From NCBI GenBank assembly GCA_018136815.1, contig CM030934.1:6247698-6311697 (forward strand): a stretch of 64,000 nucleotides of DNA, read 5' to 3'. This document shows positions 1 to 11,574 of the stretch, one piece after another. The position numbers and the translations under genes were made by a program. The stretch's first letter is position 1, and each line of letters begins with the position of its first letter. The notes under the pieces are model-generated. The model was given only the letters and a program-made list of their open reading frames with translations. It was not told the DNA's origin and searched no databases. Source of the stretch: Isochrysis galbana (lineage: Eukaryota > Haptophyta > Isochrysidales > Isochrysidaceae).

Positions 1-225
1 CCAGGGGGGGAGGGGGGGTTGGAGCAATGGGCTGGCCACGAGGGGCCAGGATGGGCGAATGGGGCGAGCCTGTGGGGAAGGGAGTGGGTCAGTAGGGCAG
101 TGGCCTCCTGGCAAGCCATCAGGCGTGCCAGGAGGATGGGTGGTTCCTCCCCCATGGCAGGGGAGGAGTGGAGAGAGGGGGGGGCTCGTGCCCCCCCATG
201 GGGCAACCAAGTATAAACTTAGTTG
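1..225 (-). mobile_element. Family A SINE-like element, cut by window edge
   Basis: The element reads right to left. Its conserved head (AACCAAGTATAAACTTAGTT as seen on the + strand) ends at 225. A GC hairpin (G-run, CTCGT, C-run) lies at 177-197 and a TCCTGGCA/TGCCAGGA-type stem near 107-134. The same order of elements recurs at 58390-58628 and in opposite orientation at 29413-29640. No coding capacity is seen. The tail side lies outside the window. Confidence 0.75.
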
Positions 226-1076
226 ACCATCTCCATCCAACTATCCTAAGCTGCAAGCTCGCCCATCAAGGCAACACGGTTATTTAGACTCAAACTCGCC
301 CACGGTCTTGCAACCCTAGGTCTTCGAGCAGCCCTCAACCTCTAAACCTAGTTCAACCCATTTGTTCCTACGTCGAATTTAAGTCAATTTTAATGTTAGC
401 GTTTACCCTTGTAATGCATAGTCACGTAGCCTGCGGCCCTTAGTATCAGGTATCAGGTCTAGAGGACCTAATATCATGATATCAGGACCTAATATAAGGC
501 TGACGGCCCATCCGGGATAGGGAGCCTCTAGCCTCTAGGGGCCGTGGGAGGGCTATAGGGGCCCTCTAGGGCTGATATGAGGCCCCCTACCGGCTTGGGC
601 ACCAGTACCTGTAATAAATTCGTCAATTATGCTGGGTTTTGGAAGCGCGGGAGAACGTTGCCACGAAACCCTGGCGGGAGCCCCCTGCGCTCTCTGCTCG
701 CGCGAACGCCCCCCCCCCCCCCCCCCCGACCATGCAGAGTGTGCAATGGAGTCGCCCAAACGCTCCCAACTCAGGTGCTTGGCGTGCAATGACGGCACCG
801 GCGCCTACTACCATCTTCAGTCTTCAGTGCTTTTTTTGTGCCACCCATTAGAGCGAAGGAGGAGCCACAGTCTCCCACCCCCTTCTCTCCAACTCTTGGC
901 CGAAGCAGCGCGCGCGGCCTCCCCGGAACCAGCTTCTCCGCCAACAAAGAGGGAACTGGGGAAGGGGGAGGGGGTTGATAGGGGTAAAGGCGGGTAGTAG
1001 GGAGGTACACAAGCACACTGCCTCATGCCGCGTATGTAGCGGGGAATTTTAAGAAGATTTTTTTTTTCGTGCCCCC
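226..1076. other. Intergenic, no gene recognised
   Basis: I see no convincing coding exon. Notable items are a 12-bp direct repeat (AGGACCTAATAT at 463-474 and 484-495) with a palindrome between (ATATCATGATAT, 471-482), and a C-tract at 709-727. Short reading frames on both strands around 553-1000 are low complexity and disagree with each other. Confidence 0.5.
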
Positions 1077-1420
1077 CAACTAAATTTACACTTAGACGCG
1101 ATGGAGCGCGCCGCCGCGACGCCGCGACTCCCCTCTCCTTCGGGCCCCCCACCGAGGGCGCCCTCCCACCCAGCACCCATGGAGCAGCCGCTGTCAAAGC
1201 GGCCACCGCGTCCGCCCACCGAGGCCGAGCGGGTGCGTGCGACTCCGGTCGCGCCACACGGCCCGTGGCCCCGGCCACGCCACTCATGGCAGCCATGCTG
1301 GCCTCCCCCATGGGGGGCAGCAGGCTGCTGGCAACACCCCAACAGCGTCAGGCTTGCGCAGCCACTCCTCCATTGGGCATGCCTTATGGCAGAGGCCGCG
1401 CACGAGCACCGCCGCGTGCA
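1077..1420 (+). repeat. Family B repeat: shared head plus ATGGAGCGCGCC body
   Basis: Begins with CAACTAAATTTACACTT, a variant of the family A head, followed by a GC-rich body starting GATGGAGCGCGCCG. The body is about 320 bp and matches the reverse complement of 2600-2940 for much of its length, including a shared GGCATGCCTTATGGCAGAGG segment near the far end. With that copy it forms a long inverted repeat around the decayed ORF at 1644-2457. Reading frames inside are repeat-encoded and not called. Confidence 0.65.
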
Positions 1421-1643
1421 CCGGCGGGCGAAGCGCGCACATTGTTTAGGAGGGCCCTTACCAAGAGCCTCGTGCGCCGATTCTGGGCGGGGGTTGATTG
1501 AGCCTTTGTGCCTCGTTGCGCTCGCGGCGCTTCGCCGCCGCTTCTAGTTCGCATTCGCAGCTATGCGAATCGAGCTCAGGAGGCCCTTAACCACTTCTGG
1601 CCGCCAACCTTTGCATCCGCGTAGGCTGCCGTGGATCATGAGC

Positions 1644-2457
1644 TTATGTATGAGGATAGTGAATGGATTCCGGCATGTTGATCTCCTTGCATGCTCGGAT
1701 GGCATAGTTTACCGGGACGGTCTTTCCGTCGATCTGAAGTAGCAGCTTACGAGGGAAGTTTCCGTCGAGAAACGAGCCTTGGCCCGCCGAGGCATAAAGA
1801 TGCCAGCGGGTCGAGTAGGCCGCCTTGGACACAAAGGTACCTGCTCCGCCTTCGAGCTTCATGCGCTCCCGGTTGCCCTTCAGAAAGGTCAGCCCAACCT
1901 TTTCGATCGCAAAAATGAGCGCGCTCGGGTTGATTTGGGCCGCTTGCGCCAGGCCGTCCGCTTCGACGACCAGGTGCGCCGCGACGTCTTGGAGGGCGTT
2001 GTAGAGGGCCTTGCGAGAAGAGGAGCCTTTCTTATTGATTTTCTCATCAATGGATTCAACTTTAACGCGGACCGAAATGTCGGTTTGAATGATGCGGAGG
2101 GTGGTGTTGTCGCCGTAGCCGTAGCGCTCTTTGAATTGCTGTGCGCAGTCCTCATTCACGGCGATATGCGATATGCCATGGCCCGCGGATGGACCGGGCC
2201 CAGAAGTCCGGCTCCGGGTCGACTCCTTCGAGCTCCAAGAGGAGCTCTACAATCGCGGCGTAGACGGTGGCGTCTTGGAAGGTGTAGTCTCCCTCCTGGT
2301 GGAAGGACAAGTCGTAGGTTGCGTCCCGACTCCGTGTAGCCTTGCTCCTCATCTGAGGGCGGCTCCTGAGTGGCAGGGACGGTCGGGGGTGGCGATGCCG
2401 TGGATGGGTCCGCGCGAGCAGTTGGTAGAGGAGTGTGATGTGCGCCCCAAGACGCAT
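1644..2457 (-). pseudogene. Unrecognised ORF, probably broken by one frameshift
   Basis: The distal 171 residues (1644-2159) form a protein-like frame with mixed helix-type composition (for example a KALYNALQDVAAHLVVEADG stretch). The upstream frame (2152-2457) ends in an acidic, well-composed stretch (EGDYTFQDATVYAAIVELLL) that appears to belong to the same protein but is out of frame at about 2155-2160. I do not recognise the family. Position between inverted family B copies suggests transposon cargo or a transposase fragment, but no DDE motif is visible. An intron in place of the frameshift is possible, though no clear GT-AG pair fits. Confidence 0.35.
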
Positions 2458-2544
2458 CTAAGCAGTTTCTCTTCTTTGTGGTCTTGTGTTGTGGTGTTGG
2501 TGGGTCAGTGTCATTGTGCGTTTTGATGTTGATGTTGGATTTGT

Positions 2545-2940
2545 GCCCATAAGGGCCACCCGGTCTCGGGCCGCGCTGCCCCGGCAGCGCGGCCGTCCCC
2601 AGGGTGGGAGAGGCCTCTGCCATAAGGCATGCCTGGTGGTTGGGTGGTTCGTCTTGGGTGGTGCTGGCTCTCTGTCCTCCACAGCTTGTGGACAACTTGT
2701 GGCCCACCATGAGGTGGGCCAGCATGCCTGCTGTGGCTGGTGTGGCCGGGGCCACGGGCCGTGCGGCGCGACCGGGGTCGCGCTCACCTGCTCGGCCTCT
2801 GCGGGCGGACGCGGTCGCTTCGCCAGCGACAGCTCCATGGGTGCATGGGTGCTAGGGGGGCGCCCGCCCGCGGCGGGGGACCCGAAGGAGAGGTGGGGAG
2901 CGACGGCGCGCTCCATGGCGACCAACTATAAAGTTAGTTG
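2545..2940 (-). repeat. Family B repeat, inverted relative to 1077-1420
   Basis: Head at the right end (ACCAACTATAAAGTTAGTTG, 2921-2940), then GGCGCGCTCCAT and the same GC-rich body as at 1077, read right to left. The far (left) end becomes rich in short GATGTT/TTGATG units (about 2520-2540), which would be the tail of a SINE-like element. Confidence 0.65.
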
Positions 2941-3080
2941 AGGGGAGGGAGGTCAAAGCGCCGCGCTAGCCGCCGGTGCCGCTCGCCGCTTGCGACGGAG
3001 CAGTGGCCTAGAGCCTAGCGCCTAGAGCCCTCCGGCCGGCCTCCGGCAACGCGCAATAACGCTCGACTCGGCACAAGCGC

Positions 3081-3156
3081 GGGACGCGCATCGCCGCCTC
3101 CGGGCGACACGCACCGCCGGGACGCACATCGCCACCTCCGGGCGACGCGCAACGCC
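3081..3156. repeat. Two-copy 38-bp tandem repeat
   Basis: Units start at 3081 and 3119 (GGGACGC[GA]CATCGCC...), differing at only a few positions. It lies about 260 bp upstream of the PWWP gene start, so it may sit in the promoter. Confidence 0.7.
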
Positions 3157-3415
3157 GCCTCTGATGCTCTCGAGCCGTCGACGTCCAAACATCCTGACAT
3201 GTTTGATTTCTGCGCGGATCGAATTTTTTTGTATTGGTCAGTGTCTGGTGTGTGAAAAAAAAATCGCCGGTGGGGGAGCGAGGCCTTTTTGGCGGGAGCG
3301 CTGAAAAGGTGATGAGGGTTGGGAGCGGGGAGAGGGGGGGGAGAGTGGGGGGCGCGGGGAGGGGGAAGCCGACAGGCATCCGGCGGGGAGCGGCAAGGGC
3401 TCGAGGCAGGGCACG

Positions 3416-5447
3416 ATGGCGTCGCCGGGACAGGCGGCGGGTGAGGATGATGGACCCACTGACGACCCTCCCACCAAACCACCCTTCGAGCGTGGCCAGC
3501 TCGTCTGGGCCAAGCTCACCGGCTTCCCGTGGTGGCCCTCGCGTGTGCGCCGCCTCGAGCGAGTACCGCAAGCCGAGCAAGCGGAGGCGCCGACGGGCGC
3601 GACGGCATGGCGCGCTCGCGTGCGATTCTGTGGTACCAACTTCGGCGACTCACGCGACTTCGCCACCATCGGCTGCGCCAGCACTAACATGATCACTTTC
3701 AAGGAGAAGCTGGATGAGTGGAGTGCCAAGATGCCATACTCCGGCAAGTCCAAGGTCATCCGCAAGCAGTGGAAGTCCGCCGTAGAACAGGCGCGCATTG
3801 GACCAGAGTTCGATTTGGAGGCAGACGAAGAAGAGCGTGCAGAGGCCGAGGCAGTCGCCGCCGCCGCCGCCGAGGCAGCTGAGGCGGCGGCAGCAGAGGC
3901 GGCAATCTGGGCCGAAGGCTGGCGCTCAGATGGCCATGAGTTGTTGGGTGCTCGTGTGGCCCGGCGCTTCCAGGGCATCGGTGGCGGGAGGCCCTACTTG
4001 GGGACCATCACGCGATGGCTCCCGCCTGTTGCGCCCTCCCCGTCCTGCGATGCCCAAGATGAGGAGGAGGCCAAGACTGGCATTACATCCGCTGCCGGCA
4101 CGGACCAAGCTCCAGAGAAGGCGAGAATATCCAGAGACAGCGATGCCGGGGCGGCTGCTGTCGCCGAGGCGGCGGCTCGTTGTACCTGTGCCATGATGAA
4201 TGCGCCATCCGCCTCCAGCTCCTTCGCAGCAGTCACTGGAGTGACGCGCTCTGACGGCGGTAATGCTACATCGGATGCTAGTGAGGCTGCCGATATCGAG
4301 AGGGGTGAGGTTCAAGTGGCCCCCAAAGTGGTGGGCGATGACGAAATCCTCTTCCATGTAGTGATGGATGATGGCGACGAGGAGGACCTTGAGCAATACG
4401 AGGTGAGTATTCGAGTTTGAATTTTCCATCGGGGCTGCATGTCTAGCGGGAGAATAGCCCCCCTATATGGTAGCTAGCTGATTGGGAATTCCTCTTTGAA
4501 TGCTCACTCTGTTCTGCCACCACCTTTCTCGCCTTTCGCCTGCCCCTCCCCTGCGCGCCGCGCACATTCTTCGCATATCTGCCTCACATGCATCTGATCC
4601 TGTGTTACAGGTGGACGCGGCCCTTGCCCTGTGGCGCTCCACAGCGGAGGGCGTCCGTGCGTTTCGTGCAGAGGCCAAGGCTGCCGAGCATGAGTGGAGT
4701 CTGCTTGAGCGAGAGGCTCGACGTGCAGCTCGACGTGCACGTGGGCACGATGGGATCGAGCCACCGATGGATGCGTTGGCGATCTACAAGAGGCACGTTG
4801 AGGCAGTCTTGGGAGAGGCCGTCGATGATGCTGGAATCCCAGAGGTAAGCTCTCTTGGGACGCCCAAATGCGGCTATTCTGCGTATCGAATCTTCATGTG
4901 TAACCCTGCGACCGTCTTGCCGGTGCATCTGTGCCCCCAGGTGAGCGAGTTTGTTTTAGAAGAGTTCAGTTCGCTAACGGACGCTGAGCGTGCGCCTTTC
5001 GAACGGCGCGCCGCACGTGACTGCCTGCGCTATCATCGACAAAGGCGCCTCAAACGGAAGCGCACCGCCAAGGAGAGGAAAGCGAGGGCTGCCATGGCCA
5101 CTGAGGAGGCCAAAGGGGCGCCGGAGACCACAACAAAGGGCGAAGACGGTGTTCATAACGGTGATGTGATTGCCGTGGCTACACCCTCTGCCGGATCTGC
5201 CGCGCCGATTGCTGCGTCGGCACCTGTAAAGGCGTTGAACGACACGCCTCCAGATGCTCCATCGATAGCCCATGTAAGCCTCGTTGTGCCGGTGCCCGCG
5301 CCCTCATGCCCCAAGGCATTCGACGCAGCGGCTCTTGTCGACCATGTCGAAAACCCGGCATTCAGCCGTCAAAGTCTGAAAACGGAAGCGTCCAGCCCGG
5401 CGAGGCCATCTCCTGCCAAGAAACTTCGAGTTGGCCACGGAGGTTGA
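3416..5447 (+). CDS. PWWP, Tudor-like and HMG-box chromatin protein
   Basis: Three exons: 3416-4402, 4611-4844, 4941-5447, all phase 0, with GTGAGT/ACAG and GTAAGC/CCAG borders; the product is about 574 aa. Residues about 24-44 hold a PWWP core (GQLVWAKLTGFPWWPSRV), a methyl-lysine/DNA-binding module. Two segments near 180-200 (GARVARRF) and 313-328 (LFHVVMDDGDEEDLEQYEV-like) resemble a Tudor/Agenet fold split by a low-complexity insert. After an Arg/Ala-rich helix, an HMG box spans about 380-445, and intron 2 splits it. The C-terminus is Lys/Arg-rich (PAKKLRV), a likely nuclear signal. Skipping the in-frame 96-nt intron 2 is what restores a continuous HMG box. A G/A-rich tract (3300-3370) precedes the start codon. 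Expected role: nuclear chromatin binding; partners unknown. Confidence 0.85.
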
Positions 5448-6059
5448 TCTCTCAAGGAAGCTGGAAGGGAAGGTTGCTCCTTGTGGAGGCATGTCTTTTG
5501 ATGGCAAGTGCGTGCTCATGCGCCGCCGATGCTATGACTTACCGAGGCAAGCTGTGCAGCATTCTTGGAGTACTAGTGATACGTTGGCGCCGCGCTCTGT
5601 ATGCATGTCGTATCTAGTACAGGATAGTGCTGCGTTCATGCGAAGACAAACTAGAAGCTAGAAGAAAGTTGTGGAGCAGCCTAAGGGCGAAAGACGAAGG
5701 ACAGCCCATTCGAAACGAGCCTCTTGATTAGGGTTATCCGTCAAACAGCTGCCTCTGAATGTTGGTGTCGTGTCTTGCGGTGACTTCTTGACGAGGGTCT
5801 AGCTCTAGGTTTGGATCTGCTGCTCGATATCATGATGGCCACGAATAATAGCTGAACTAATCCAGTTCATAGCGCAGCCAAAAGCACTTCAAGTCGCGTT
5901 CCGTCGAAAGAGGACCTGGCGGCTGTTTTGTTTTCACTCATCTTCTATTGGTTAAAACCCGCATTCCGGTCACACTTTTGCACACATTATTGAGACGATG
6001 GGGCTCCTCTGCTACACGTCTATTGCGCATCACAAACGAAAACATGTATCTGGTAAGCC
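5448..6059. other. Intergenic, likely 3' flank of the PWWP gene
   Basis: No coding exon, repeat or RNA gene recognised. Base composition is lower in GC than the neighbouring genes. Confidence 0.5.
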
Positions 6060-6671
6060 TCAAACCTTCATCTTCTTTGTCTTCCTTTCCTTCTCCGAGG
6101 CCCAAGACCCTCCCTTGAGGTAGTGATCCACCAACTTTGTCACACGTTGGCGCCGCTTTTGACCGCCCTGCGGTGCATGGCTTGTATGTCACACTCGTTG
6201 TTGTCAACGATGTGGCGCACGACATCGACGGCGTCTGGGCGAATGGCGGCCCCGAGATAGTCATCTTCACTCTTCACCATTAGCGTGGATGAAGGACCCT
6301 TTGATATCCTCCAACTTGCGGATGACCTCAGTGTCATTCCGTTTGCAAGCATTCATGATGGCACTCTTGACAACTACCTCAATGATGCATGATAAGAAGG
6401 CCTTATGGTTCTTAACCCCGCAGTTTATTGGGGGCACGCACGGCGCAACCCGCGCGCAGAGGACGCACATCGTGTGGACATTTGATGGCTCTATCGCCCT
6501 GGCACCTGGCACCATCGCGGTGACCAGGGCGGCCGAGAGGAGAGAGAGCGACGTCATCGCTCGCGCTCTCTCCAGAACAGAACCGATGCTATCGGTGTTA
6601 CCCAGCGCATCGCTACCCGGATCCAGATACGGACAGGTTGGCCTGGGATCTTCCAAGGGCCCCATCAGCAC
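6060..6671 (-). pseudogene. Frameshifted ORF with ankyrin-like helices
   Basis: Three consecutive minus-strand frames join into one protein-like product only if two single-base shifts are allowed, near 6275 and near 6140. The first frame begins with a hydrophobic, signal-like segment (SLLSAALVTAMVPGARA). The later frames have alternating helices (IMNACKRNDTEVIRKLED, DAVDVVRHIVDNN) that resemble degenerate ankyrin repeats, and the end is Lys-rich. The two breaks suggest decay, but sequencing error or short introns cannot be excluded. Family assignment is weak. Confidence 0.35.
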
Positions 6672-6800
6672 TGTCGGACGACACGACTCGCATGTCCAAG
6701 CTAGTTGGGGGACTTATATTTATCTCTGAGTCCCTCCGTCTCAAGCTCCCACCCCACCCCCGGTATTGTCCACCTCGTTCGCGCGGCGGCGGCGGGCGCG

Positions 6801-9800
6801 ATGGACTCGGCACAGTACATGCCGTTGGGCCGCCCCGGCGGACCCTACCGGCCGGAGGGCCGCCTGACGGGCACGCGGGTGGTTTGCGTGGGCAGTGGGC
6901 TCCTCCTCCTCCTCTGGTATTACCTTTCCTCCGCGCCCACGCCCGTCCCCGCAGACAAGGCTGCACAGGAGAGAATGGCCGCAGCGAGTGCAGCAGCGCT
7001 CCGCAGGGTGGTGCATGCAATCGAAGACCGGGGGGAAGGCGACGACGAGGTGCTGCGGGACAACCCTCAGGCGCTCTTTGCGCTCCGCCAGGCACTCCGT
7101 CAGGCCGTTGCAGAGGCCAACGAAGCAGGCGAGGGTGCCGACCCGCTCGAGATTCTCGCGCACAAGTTGTTGCAGAGGAGTGGCAAGCTAGTGCGTCAGG
7201 CGGGAGGGGAGGCAGGGGAGGACGAGAGGGTGCGCGCATCGGTTGGTGGTGGGATCGCCTCCAACGCCAACTTAGTCGCAATGTCCGAGGAGCTGAGCGC
7301 ACGTGAGGACGGTAAGTCGGCCGGTGGCACAAGTCGGCCGCCGCTGCTGGCCGAGCGGCTCAAGGCGCTCAAGGCGGGCAAGGGGGGCGGCCCTGACGTT
7401 TCGCCGCGGAGTGCACCGATACGAGGAGGAATGGGCACGTCGCAGCCCAATGGAGGCCTCCCATTGAAGCTTCCCACTGCGGCGATGTGGCCGCCGCGCT
7501 TCACGCGCGGTGGCAGTGTGCGTTCGCCGTACGAGTCGCTCGGGTCTCTTGAGCCATACCGCGGAGGTGACTTGGAGATGCCGGGCGAGCTAAAGCGGGC
7601 GGCTGCCGCGCGATCATTCAACGGCGAGATCATCCTGACATATGGCAACGAGGCGGGCACTGCCTGGATCGCAAATCTCGTCTTCTCGTTGCGCGCCGTC
7701 GGCATCGAGCACTTCCTTGTGATTGTAAGTCGATGACCATGCAAAGAAGAGGATGGCCTTGCGGCGGAGTTCGGTGGAGGAGCCAGTGATTGGAGTGCTC
7801 GTCGTGGGCACTGATGTCGCTCTGTTCTGTGAACCCAGCGGCACGAGCACGAATGCCTGGGCCTGGCCATTCTCCAGGGATCTCGCCTTCCCGCATGGCC
7901 CCTCAGGTAATGGATGATCGGCATTGTGCTGAGCTCATGAAACCACCATGGCGCATCTCTTGCGCGTGGTCGAGCTGGGACTTTGGTCGGGCAAAGAATT
8001 CGGGTACCGGCTGCAAGAACAAGTTTGAGCTCAGGCGCTTGTGGTATTCGCGCCATCACTACATGTCTCGGGTCATCGGTGAGCGAGGAGGCGGCCATTC
8101 TCTGATAGAGGTCGGAAAAGCCACTCTTGTTGGCACAGAGGAGCTGTTGCGACCGCATTCACAGCACGCCCTGTCGTCCGTACGTGGCCGCGGCGAAACG
8201 GACCTAGGCGTCCGGATGATACCAAGGCACGAGATTGCCACGTCTGTTGTGCTTTATAGGTGAGCTGGGCTTGAATGTTGCCGTCGTTGATGGCGACATA
8301 TCAGTACAGAGAGACTTTTACGCCGCGCTCAAGTCGGTCCCGCTGGCCCATCATAACTTAATCTATACTCTTGACCATGCACCCACTTGTGGCGATTTAA
8401 ATGTCGGCTTCGCCTACTGCCAAAATTGTGCCGCTGGGGGCAGGTCACAGGTAACCTCTCGCGTGCTTTCCAATCGACCATACGGCCTCAGCCCTAACCC
8501 ATGCTGGCTTGGAAGCCATGCCACTGCTCCCCTACCTTGCGGTACGGTAGAGCGCATCGAACTTGTGGCGCATCCTTGCTGCCTACCCTCGTCCTCATTC
8601 CTGGACGCCACGGCCTCTCACAGTGGGCTTTGGATGAGGGGCTCCGACGCGAGGGCTACTACTGCGGCGGCAATGCTTCGGAATTCAATGGCGACACGGC
8701 GCGTTTCTGGGCCGCATCCGATGCGGCCGGAGCAACCACAGGACCGCACAAGTGGATTGAATGGACGACGGCTCGCGACCAAAAGCTCTACTCGGATATA
8801 GTCGGGGGCTCCTGCTGTGGTAAACCTCAGCACCGGCTTTTATTTCCCGGATCCTTCAAGGTGAGCGGCTCTTTTGCAGGCGTCGCTCTTTCCCCGTGCT
8901 AAGGCTCTCGCTTAGCAGAGTATTTGCGCACGGGACTACTCCACCTTGCAGCAATACTCGTCTTGCCTCCCCACCAAACCCTATTGCCCTCCCTGTCTTC
9001 AAAGGTGGCTGACCAGTACACCTTCATGCGGCAGTGGGGGGCACAAGCGAATTGTATGACCATGACAGCAGCTCGAGACGGCGCCTCGTCCTTACAAACT
9101 TGGTGGCACGAGCTCTTGCAAGGTGGCGACGTGTCTGATGGCTACGCATCGGGGGGAGGGGGGCGAGAAACCGTTGCCATTGCCACCGGGCAGCTTGCCT
9201 CAGGGTGGCATGGGACCGGCGCAGGAGAGCTGCCAGGATGGTCGGGGCATTGGCATCGCAAACCTCCGGCGGTAGCACACTTTGTGGGGGGAGCCCCAGC
9301 CGGAGGCAAGGTCGAGATCATGCAGGGGCTGGGTTGGTGCGCCGCTGCCCCCGATTCCGGCCGTCATTCCCTCACACTTGAAGAGCGCTGTTCTACGCTC
9401 TGAATTAGCCCAGGATCCCTCCCATCCCTCCCGGACGCTGGTTAGCCCTGGGATTGCTGCCTTACACGTGCCATCGCTCGCGTTTCCGTGGCGGCCTCAC
9501 CGCGGCCTCTCTCGGGCTCCTCGGATGTCTGAGCGGTTGTTTGGGAGGACCCGCCCGTCGGCACGAGGTTGCACGATGCCTACTCTGACTACCGCTTGGT
9601 GTTGGACCCCATTGTTCACGCCCAAAATCGAAGCTTGAGGCGTCCTGCTCTACCCGATACTTTGCGCCTCCTCAGGTGGCGGTACGAGGCGGACATAGTC
9701 GCCCATGCAATCGCCGAGGCGACCAACAAGACAGCTGGCTACGCGCTACCACGTTCCTTCTTCTGGCCGGCCACGCGTCGCGGCGTCTTGGCTCTCGCCG

Positions 9801-10817
9801 GTCCTGCCGCGACGGTCGTCGCGCCTACTTCTGAAGCATTCACGCGCGAATTCAATGCTCGTCGTCGCTGGGCATTGAGGTTGGCCGTGTTGTTGCAGCG
9901 CACGGCGGCGGATCCCCGAGCCCCGTGTGATGCTCCGTGGATCGTCACCGATAGCGCTACAGGGCACCGGGGGCAGGGCTACAACGGCCGTTGGGCCACT
10001 CCAGGCTGGCCGTGGCCATTCATCGGTGGCGTAGGGGTCATTCCCTCTAAATGCAGGTGCGGTGTGCTTCAGGGCTCGTGGAACGAGATGAGGGACGTCG
10101 TGGCTCGTACCTCAACCTCGGCGCAAGTTGCCACCCACATGCGGCGTGCGTCGCCACGCCCCCTTCCCCCTCCCCCCGCCCCCAATCGCATATCTGTGAC
10201 CTCGTCTCTCAGATACCCCAACGGTGCCACCAATGCGAGTGAGGTCGAGGCTGACTGCTGCTCGCCGATCTTTGGCAAAGTGGACGGCGTCAAATGCCTT
10301 GAGACTGCCCATGCTTCGATTGTCGAGTCAAGCCTGTAAGTATCGTTACACGCAGCCAGCCACCATGGGAAGTGTTTCACACCAAATGCGATTAGTCCGA
10401 ATGCTCTCGCCATCTTTTTCCTCCTGTGGCATAGTGTGCTTGCAAGTGTCCACTTTTCCTCCTGTGGCATAGTGTGCTTGCAAGTGTCCACTTGAATCTC
10501 TGTGCCTGGCCCTGCTTGCTAAGCCACTTACAACCTGCTGTTGACTGGAGCATGGTCCTCACGTCCTCTTGGATTGTAGATCGACGCCTGACGCTCGCCG
10601 CAATGAGGTTGCGGAGTTGCCCCTATCGGAGGTGTTGGTTGATGGTGTCATTGATGCTCGCGCACTTAAGCGGATACGAGCACGCTTCCCGCAAAGGGTG
10701 CTATGGGTTCGCCCACCGTTGCCCCTTCCGCCACTTCGTGGATTGACTGTGGCAGACTCGCAAGCCATCGCCCGATTCGCTAAGGCAGAATGCGTGGCAC
10801 CCTTGAATGCGGCATAG
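6801..10817 (+). CDS. Type II membrane glycosyltransferase (nucleotide-diphospho-sugar transferase family)
   Basis: Eight exons by splice signals and frame: 6801-7724, 7907-8078, 8260-8450, 8624-8860, 9005-9336, 9676-10056, 10213-10335, 10580-10817; phases 0,1,0,0,2,2,2 close exactly to an 865-aa product. The start at 6801 gives a short cytosolic tail, then a signal anchor at about residues 25-43 (CVGSGLLLLLWYYL), as in Golgi type II enzymes; the in-frame ATG at 6705 would only add a Ser/Pro-rich leader. A low-complexity stem runs to about residue 285. The catalytic part contains ILTYGNEAGTAWIANLV, WSSWDFG and a DxD metal/sugar-nucleotide motif (VVDGDIS, D376/D378), as in PF03407/GT77-like enzymes. 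CGDLNVGFAYCQ and GLGWWRYEADI follow. The sugar and acceptor are not predictable. Confidence 0.85.
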
Positions 10818-11022
10818 TAGCAATTGCGGCGTGTCGTTGACGTAGCCACGCTGGCTAAGTTTTGTTGGCGCGCTGGGCACGCGACCATCAGCCACACCAT
10901 GCCTTTTCTTGCACGAGTATCTACATGGAGGGGCATGGATCCTTGGACCAGCATACATGAGGGCGCAGTCCTTTGGTGGTTTATGTAGTCCTCCGTAGAT
11001 TACGTATCAAAATCAAACGTGG

Positions 11023-11095
11023 CAACTAAAGTTTATACTTGGTTGCGATGGAGCGCGCCGACGCTCTCCTCTTCTCTCCTGATAATAAAACACCT
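11023..11095 (+). repeat. Family B head fragment
   Basis: CAACTAAAGTTTATACTTGG head followed by TTGCGATGGAGCGCGCCGACG, the family B body start. Similarity stops after about 50 bp, where the sequence runs into ATAATAAAA and then a different repeat module. Confidence 0.6.
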
Positions 11096-11300
11096 GAAGA
11101 TTCGGGCTACTCATGCTAGCTATACGGGTCCACGTACTCACGGTACTCACTAACGACATCGCCTATACCCCAGTTTACTCACTCCCTTACACTACCCCCT
11201 TCATTCCTTTGTCTTTGGTATCGGGGGGGGGGGGCCGCGTGCACTACAACGGGCCAAGTGCAGGGGGTGGGCTGGGGCAGACCTGCTGGTGTGGTGTTCC
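11096..11300 (+). repeat. Dispersed module with GTGCACTAC motif
   Basis: Shares order and wording with 32720-32960 and, inverted, 51370-51515: TGAAGATTCxGGGCTAC at the left, CATTCCTTTxTCTTxGGT in the middle and GTGCACTACxAxGGGCC at the right, separated by pyrimidine-rich filler. No coding potential. A G-tract interrupts this copy at 11223-11234. Confidence 0.5.
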
Positions 11301-11574
11301 TGTGGCAAAACAAACGTAAACGCCTGTTGCTCGTGACACTTCGTGCCCCTGGGGGGTCTCGGCCCCCTCTTCTCGCGTCTTTTTCAAGTGTCGCCGCGCT
11401 TTCGCGGCATTCGCATGTCGCTCGAGGTGTCGGCCTGAAAACATACCGTAAACAGGCGTGAGTATTACCTTTTTGTGTGTCAGATCGTGTCGTTTTTTTT
11501 GTCGTGCTTTTTTCGTCGTTCTCTTCGTTCTCCTACGGGCGTGCGATGCCTGCGCGCGCCATGGCCCCCCTCTG

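Noticed and set aside
3238-3978. Minus-strand open frame (246 codons)
   Set aside because: Antisense to the PWWP exon, Ala/Ser runs from the Ala-rich segment of the real gene.
7839-7906. Extra exon in the glycosyltransferase gene
   Set aside because: Good splice-like borders, but it breaks frame; using acceptor CAG at 7904-7906 instead gives VMDDRHCAELM in the expected place and closes all phases.
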